In this document: piece by piece, positions 61,872-64,000 of the stretch
Layout: the number at the start of each line of letters is the position of its first letter
Numbering within the stretch: the first letter of the stretch is position 1
Assembly: GCF_036226685.1 (NCBI RefSeq)
Contig: NZ_CP109009.1
Coordinates: forward strand, 7,219,501-7,283,500
Length of the DNA stretch: 64,000 bases
Direction of reading: 5' to 3'
Source: Streptomyces sp. NBC_00690
GTDB taxonomy: Bacteria; Actinomycetota; Actinomycetes; Streptomycetales; Streptomycetaceae
Translations under genes and position numbers: made by a program
The notes under the pieces: generated by a model
The model's database searches: none
Told to the model about the DNA's origin: nothing
Seen by the model: the letters and a program-made list of their open reading frames with translations, nothing else

Positions 61872-62272
61872 ACATCCGCCCATTTGTTCACCAGCATTGA
61901 CGTGACGCACCCCGGATACCCCCGAAATGACAGTCCACTCCTGCACCCCTCCCAGCAGGCCCGTCGCGTCACAACATCACCGCGAGCTTCACAGGGCGAC
62001 GGTAGGTCGGAAGGCACAGCTCCCCCTCGGCCTCGTCCAGAGCAGCCGGCACTCCCGCTGTCCGGGAAACGATCAGCCCACGGGGTGATGATCGCTAGGA
62101 GTGGACGTCGGGGGTGCTCCCACGGAGCCGGGTCGGCTCTGGGGGAGCGAGGGGACTCCTTGACGCGAGCAGCTCAAGGAGTCCCGCAAAGATCCGGGCA
62201 GGCTCGGCTACCGGAGTCCGGCCCGGGTGGCTCCCGGCGGCGACGGTCCCCGTTGGGGGATCCCGTTGCCGT
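61872..62272. other. Intergenic region, 401 bp, with a terminator hairpin
   Basis: Lies between the LacI stop and the HATPase start, both on the minus strand. Besides the hairpin at 62152-62185 I see nothing that is clearly a gene. Confidence 0.5.
62152..62185 (-). terminator. Perfect 12-bp hairpin downstream of the LacI gene
   Basis: GGGACTCCTTGA / TCAAGGAGTCCC with a 10-base loop, about 90 bp beyond the LacI stop. No T-run follows on either strand, but stem strength is typical for Streptomyces terminators. Confidence 0.7.
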
Positions 62273-63259
62273 TCACCCGCTCTCGCCGCAGGACGTGCGG
62301 GCGATGAGTTGTGGTTCGAATCGGAGCTGTACCGGGTGGGTGGGATTCTCGACGATCAGATCGGCCGCGCTCTGCCCCATCCGGTACGAGGGTTGTGCAA
62401 CCACCGTGATCCCGAGGGCCGGTGCCCAGGAGAAGTCGTCCATCGTCAAGAATCCGATGTCGTCCGGGATCACGAGCCCCCGGGCGGTCAGTGCCGAGTG
62501 AACGGCGACCGTACGAAGGCCCGTGAGGCAGACGATCGCGTCCAGCGGGGGCCGGCGGGACAACAGCGCGTCCACTGCCTCGCCGGATTCCGCGTTGACC
62601 GAGACCGCCGCGACGGCGTCGTCGGGCAGCGGCAGCCCCGCCTCGGCGAGCCCTTGCCGTAGCCCCTCGGTCCGTCCGAGCTGTGAAGGCCGGGTTCCGG
62701 ATGTCACCACCCCGACCGAGCGGCGTCCGCACGAGATCAGATGCTCGGCCATCATCTGACCGGCAGCCACGTTGTCGAGGCTGACCGAGTGCAGACCGGG
62801 AGGCGGATCCGGCACCGACCGCGCGACGACGACGCAGGGGGTTCCTCCCAGGGCCATCCTGCGCGTCCTGTCATCGGTGGATTCACTGGCCGTGACGATG
62901 AGGCCGCGCACTCGCTGCTCGTCCATGGCCTGGATCTGTGCGAGCTCGCGATCAGGACGCAGGAACGTGTTGGCGAACATGACCAGGCTGCCGTTGGCGG
63001 CGGCCACCTCGTCGATGCCGCGGATCAGATCGAGGTAGAACGGGCTGCTCAGATCCCCCATGACCACGCCGACGGTGCTGGAACGCCCGGCGAAAATGCT
63101 CTTGGTGAGGGCGTTCGGCGAGTACTCAAGCCGGGTGACCGCATCCCACACCCTGGTCGCGGTCGCCTCCTTGACGGCGCCGCCGTTGAGTACCCGCGAG
63201 ACCGTCGCCACCGATACTCCTGCCGCCGATGCGACATCGCCGATGGTTGTTCGCTTCAC
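62273..63259 (-). CDS. LacI family transcriptional regulator
   Basis: 328 residues. The HTH is TTIGDVASAAGVSVATVSRVLNGGAVKEAT (about 4-33) with the hinge helix region ALTKSIFAGRSSTVGVVMGDL. A periplasmic-binding-like ligand domain follows (PPPGLHSVSLDNVAAGQMMAEHLISCGRRSVGVVTSG). GTG 63259 has AAGGGACGG upstream; the frame runs to 63325 into the amidohydrolase gene. It lies 25 bp after the amidohydrolase stop on the same strand and is probably its repressor. Confidence 0.94.
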   Translation of the reverse strand: MKRTTIGDVASAAGVSVATVSRVLNGGAVKEATATRVWDAVTRLEYSPNALTKSIFAGRSSTVGVVMGDLSSPFYLDLIRGIDEVAAANGSLVMFANTFLRPDRELAQIQAMDEQRVRGLIVTASESTDDRTRRMALGGTPCVVVARSVPDPPPGLHSVSLDNVAAGQMMAEHLISCGRRSVGVVTSGTRPSQLGRTEGLRQGLAEAGLPLPDDAVAAVSVNAESGEAVDALLSRRPPLDAIVCLTGLRTVAVHSALTARGLVIPDDIGFLTMDDFSWAPALGITVVAQPSYRMGQSAADLIVENPTHPVQLRFEPQLIARTSCGESG

Positions 63260-63284
63260 CGTCCGTCCCTTCCAGCCGCTTCGG

Positions 63285-64000
63285 TCAGGCGGTGACACGC
63301 CGGCCGTCGTGGACAACGATCTCACCGCCGATGATGACAGTGCGAACCTGCGGCAGCTCCGCCGGGTCGGTCAGCACGAGATCGGCGATCGCACCCGGAG
63401 TGATGCGTCCACGCCGGGGTGCCACACCCGGGATGGCGTCGGCGACATTGGCGGTGGCCATGGCGACCGCCGCGGGCAGGCGGACCACACCGGCCTTGGT
63501 GGCACGGTCGATCGCGAGCAGGATCGGGTCGTGGTGACCGCCCGCGTAGTCGGTCGAGATCGTGTCGACGAGCCCCGCCGCGAACATGGCGTAGAGCAGT
63601 TCGGGACCGGTGGTCAGCCGCCGTGCGCCGAAGGTGTCGAGAGTGGAGACGTCCACGGTCGCGCCCAGCTCTTTGAGCCGTTCGGCGTGCTCCAGTGCCT
63701 CGCGCGGGTCGAAGCTCGAATGGTTGGAGTGCCCGGCGACGAGCCGCACTCCGGTCCTGGCGATCGCGGCGACCTGAGTCATCGACGCGGCTGCGTTGTG
63801 CACCAGTACCGGCACGCCGACCTGTTGGGCGTACTCCGCGGCCTCGCCGAGTCCCTTCAGGGCGATGTCGAAGGCGGGCAGGACGATGTCCGAGACGATG
63901 CCGCGGATCTCCTCAACCGACAGCTTGCCGGCCAGCCCCGCGGCCACCAACGCCTCTTCGACCGTGTCACGGTCGAACGACGAGGCCGAGATGTGCCGGC
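63285..64000 (-). CDS. Amidohydrolase family protein (5' partial)
   Basis: C-terminal ~238 residues of a metal-dependent amidohydrolase; the start lies beyond the right edge. Visible: GVPVLVHNAAA and GVRLVAGHSNHSS (metal-ligand His), DTISTDYAGGHHDP with the catalytic Asp, AMATANVADAIPG and the end RITPGAIADLVLTDPAELPQVRTVIIGGEIVV. This fits the AtzA/TRZ or PhnM-like branch. It precedes a LacI regulator in one operon. The substrate is unknown. Confidence 0.85.
   Translation of the reverse strand, partial: RHISASSFDRDTVEEALVAAGLAGKLSVEEIRGIVSDIVLPAFDIALKGLGEAAEYAQQVGVPVLVHNAAASMTQVAAIARTGVRLVAGHSNHSSFDPREALEHAERLKELGATVDVSTLDTFGARRLTTGPELLYAMFAAGLVDTISTDYAGGHHDPILLAIDRATKAGVVRLPAAVAMATANVADAIPGVAPRRGRITPGAIADLVLTDPAELPQVRTVIIGGEIVVHDGRRVTA

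Overview
The window comes from the chromosome of a high-GC actinomycete, almost certainly a Streptomyces. The evidence is very high third-position GC, GTG/TTG starts, ATGA/GTGA-coupled operons, a complete hopanoid cluster, a conservon (CvnABCD), DUF6126- and DUF6745-type proteins, and a c-di-AMP riboswitch ahead of a LysM/M23 cell-wall hydrolase. I see no CRISPR array, rRNA or intact insertion sequence. All family assignments come from reading the sequence; no database search was run.

Layout. (1) 1-4.1 kb: end of a TagGH-type envelope-polymer locus with a glycerol-1-phosphate-dehydrogenase-like enzyme, a CDP-alcohol phosphotransferase, a GT2 glycosyltransferase, and an ABC permease and ATPase. 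(2) 4.5-15.6 kb: hopanoid cluster hpnC-hpnD-hpnE-polyprenyl synthase-shc-hpnG-hpnH-hpnO, then an XRE-cupin regulator behind a duplicated operator and a small membrane protein. It makes squalene, hopene and adenosyl/ribosyl/amino-hopanoids. (3) 15.7-19.2 kb: tyrosine phosphatase, c-di-AMP riboswitch plus M23 peptidase, GDSL hydrolase. (4) 19.3-26.4 kb: a tightly coupled five-gene STM4015-4014-4013-4012-4011 operon (repeat protein, ATP-grasp, sulfatase-fold hydrolase, two radical SAM enzymes) with a divergent small-protein/DUF6745 pair. This is the best candidate for an undescribed system. (5) 26.7-31.9 kb: PfkB kinase, TetR, Glu/Leu-type dehydrogenase, metallo-beta-lactamase-fold hydrolase. (6) 32.8-36.9 kb: a conservon with a GAF protein as fifth member. 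(7) 37.2-39.8 kb: acyl-CoA dehydrogenase, MmcQ/YjbR protein, tRNA-Pro(GGG).

(8) 39.8-53.6 kb looks accessory and partly eroded: an FAD monooxygenase operon with a divergent TetR and twin operators, several gene fragments, an M4 metalloprotease homologue with a destroyed zinc motif, a desaturase/ferredoxin-reductase pair with a divergent PucR-like regulator, and a DUF11 protein without a visible signal peptide. (9) 53.7-58.0 kb: a cobalamin-riboswitch operon encoding a 2Fe-2S thioredoxin-like protein, a BtuFCD-type importer and a FhuF-like reductase, best read as corrinoid uptake. (10) 58.3-64 kb: a gene interrupted by a stop codon, a YciI protein, a secreted HAF-repeat protein, an anti-sigma-like ATPase, and an amidohydrolase-LacI pair running off the right edge.

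The two riboswitches, the paired operators at 14.69 and 42.0 kb, and the end-to-end start/stop overlaps give an unusually readable regulatory picture. Start sites were moved from the longest reading frame wherever a Shine-Dalgarno sequence or an overlap with the upstream gene made another start more likely.
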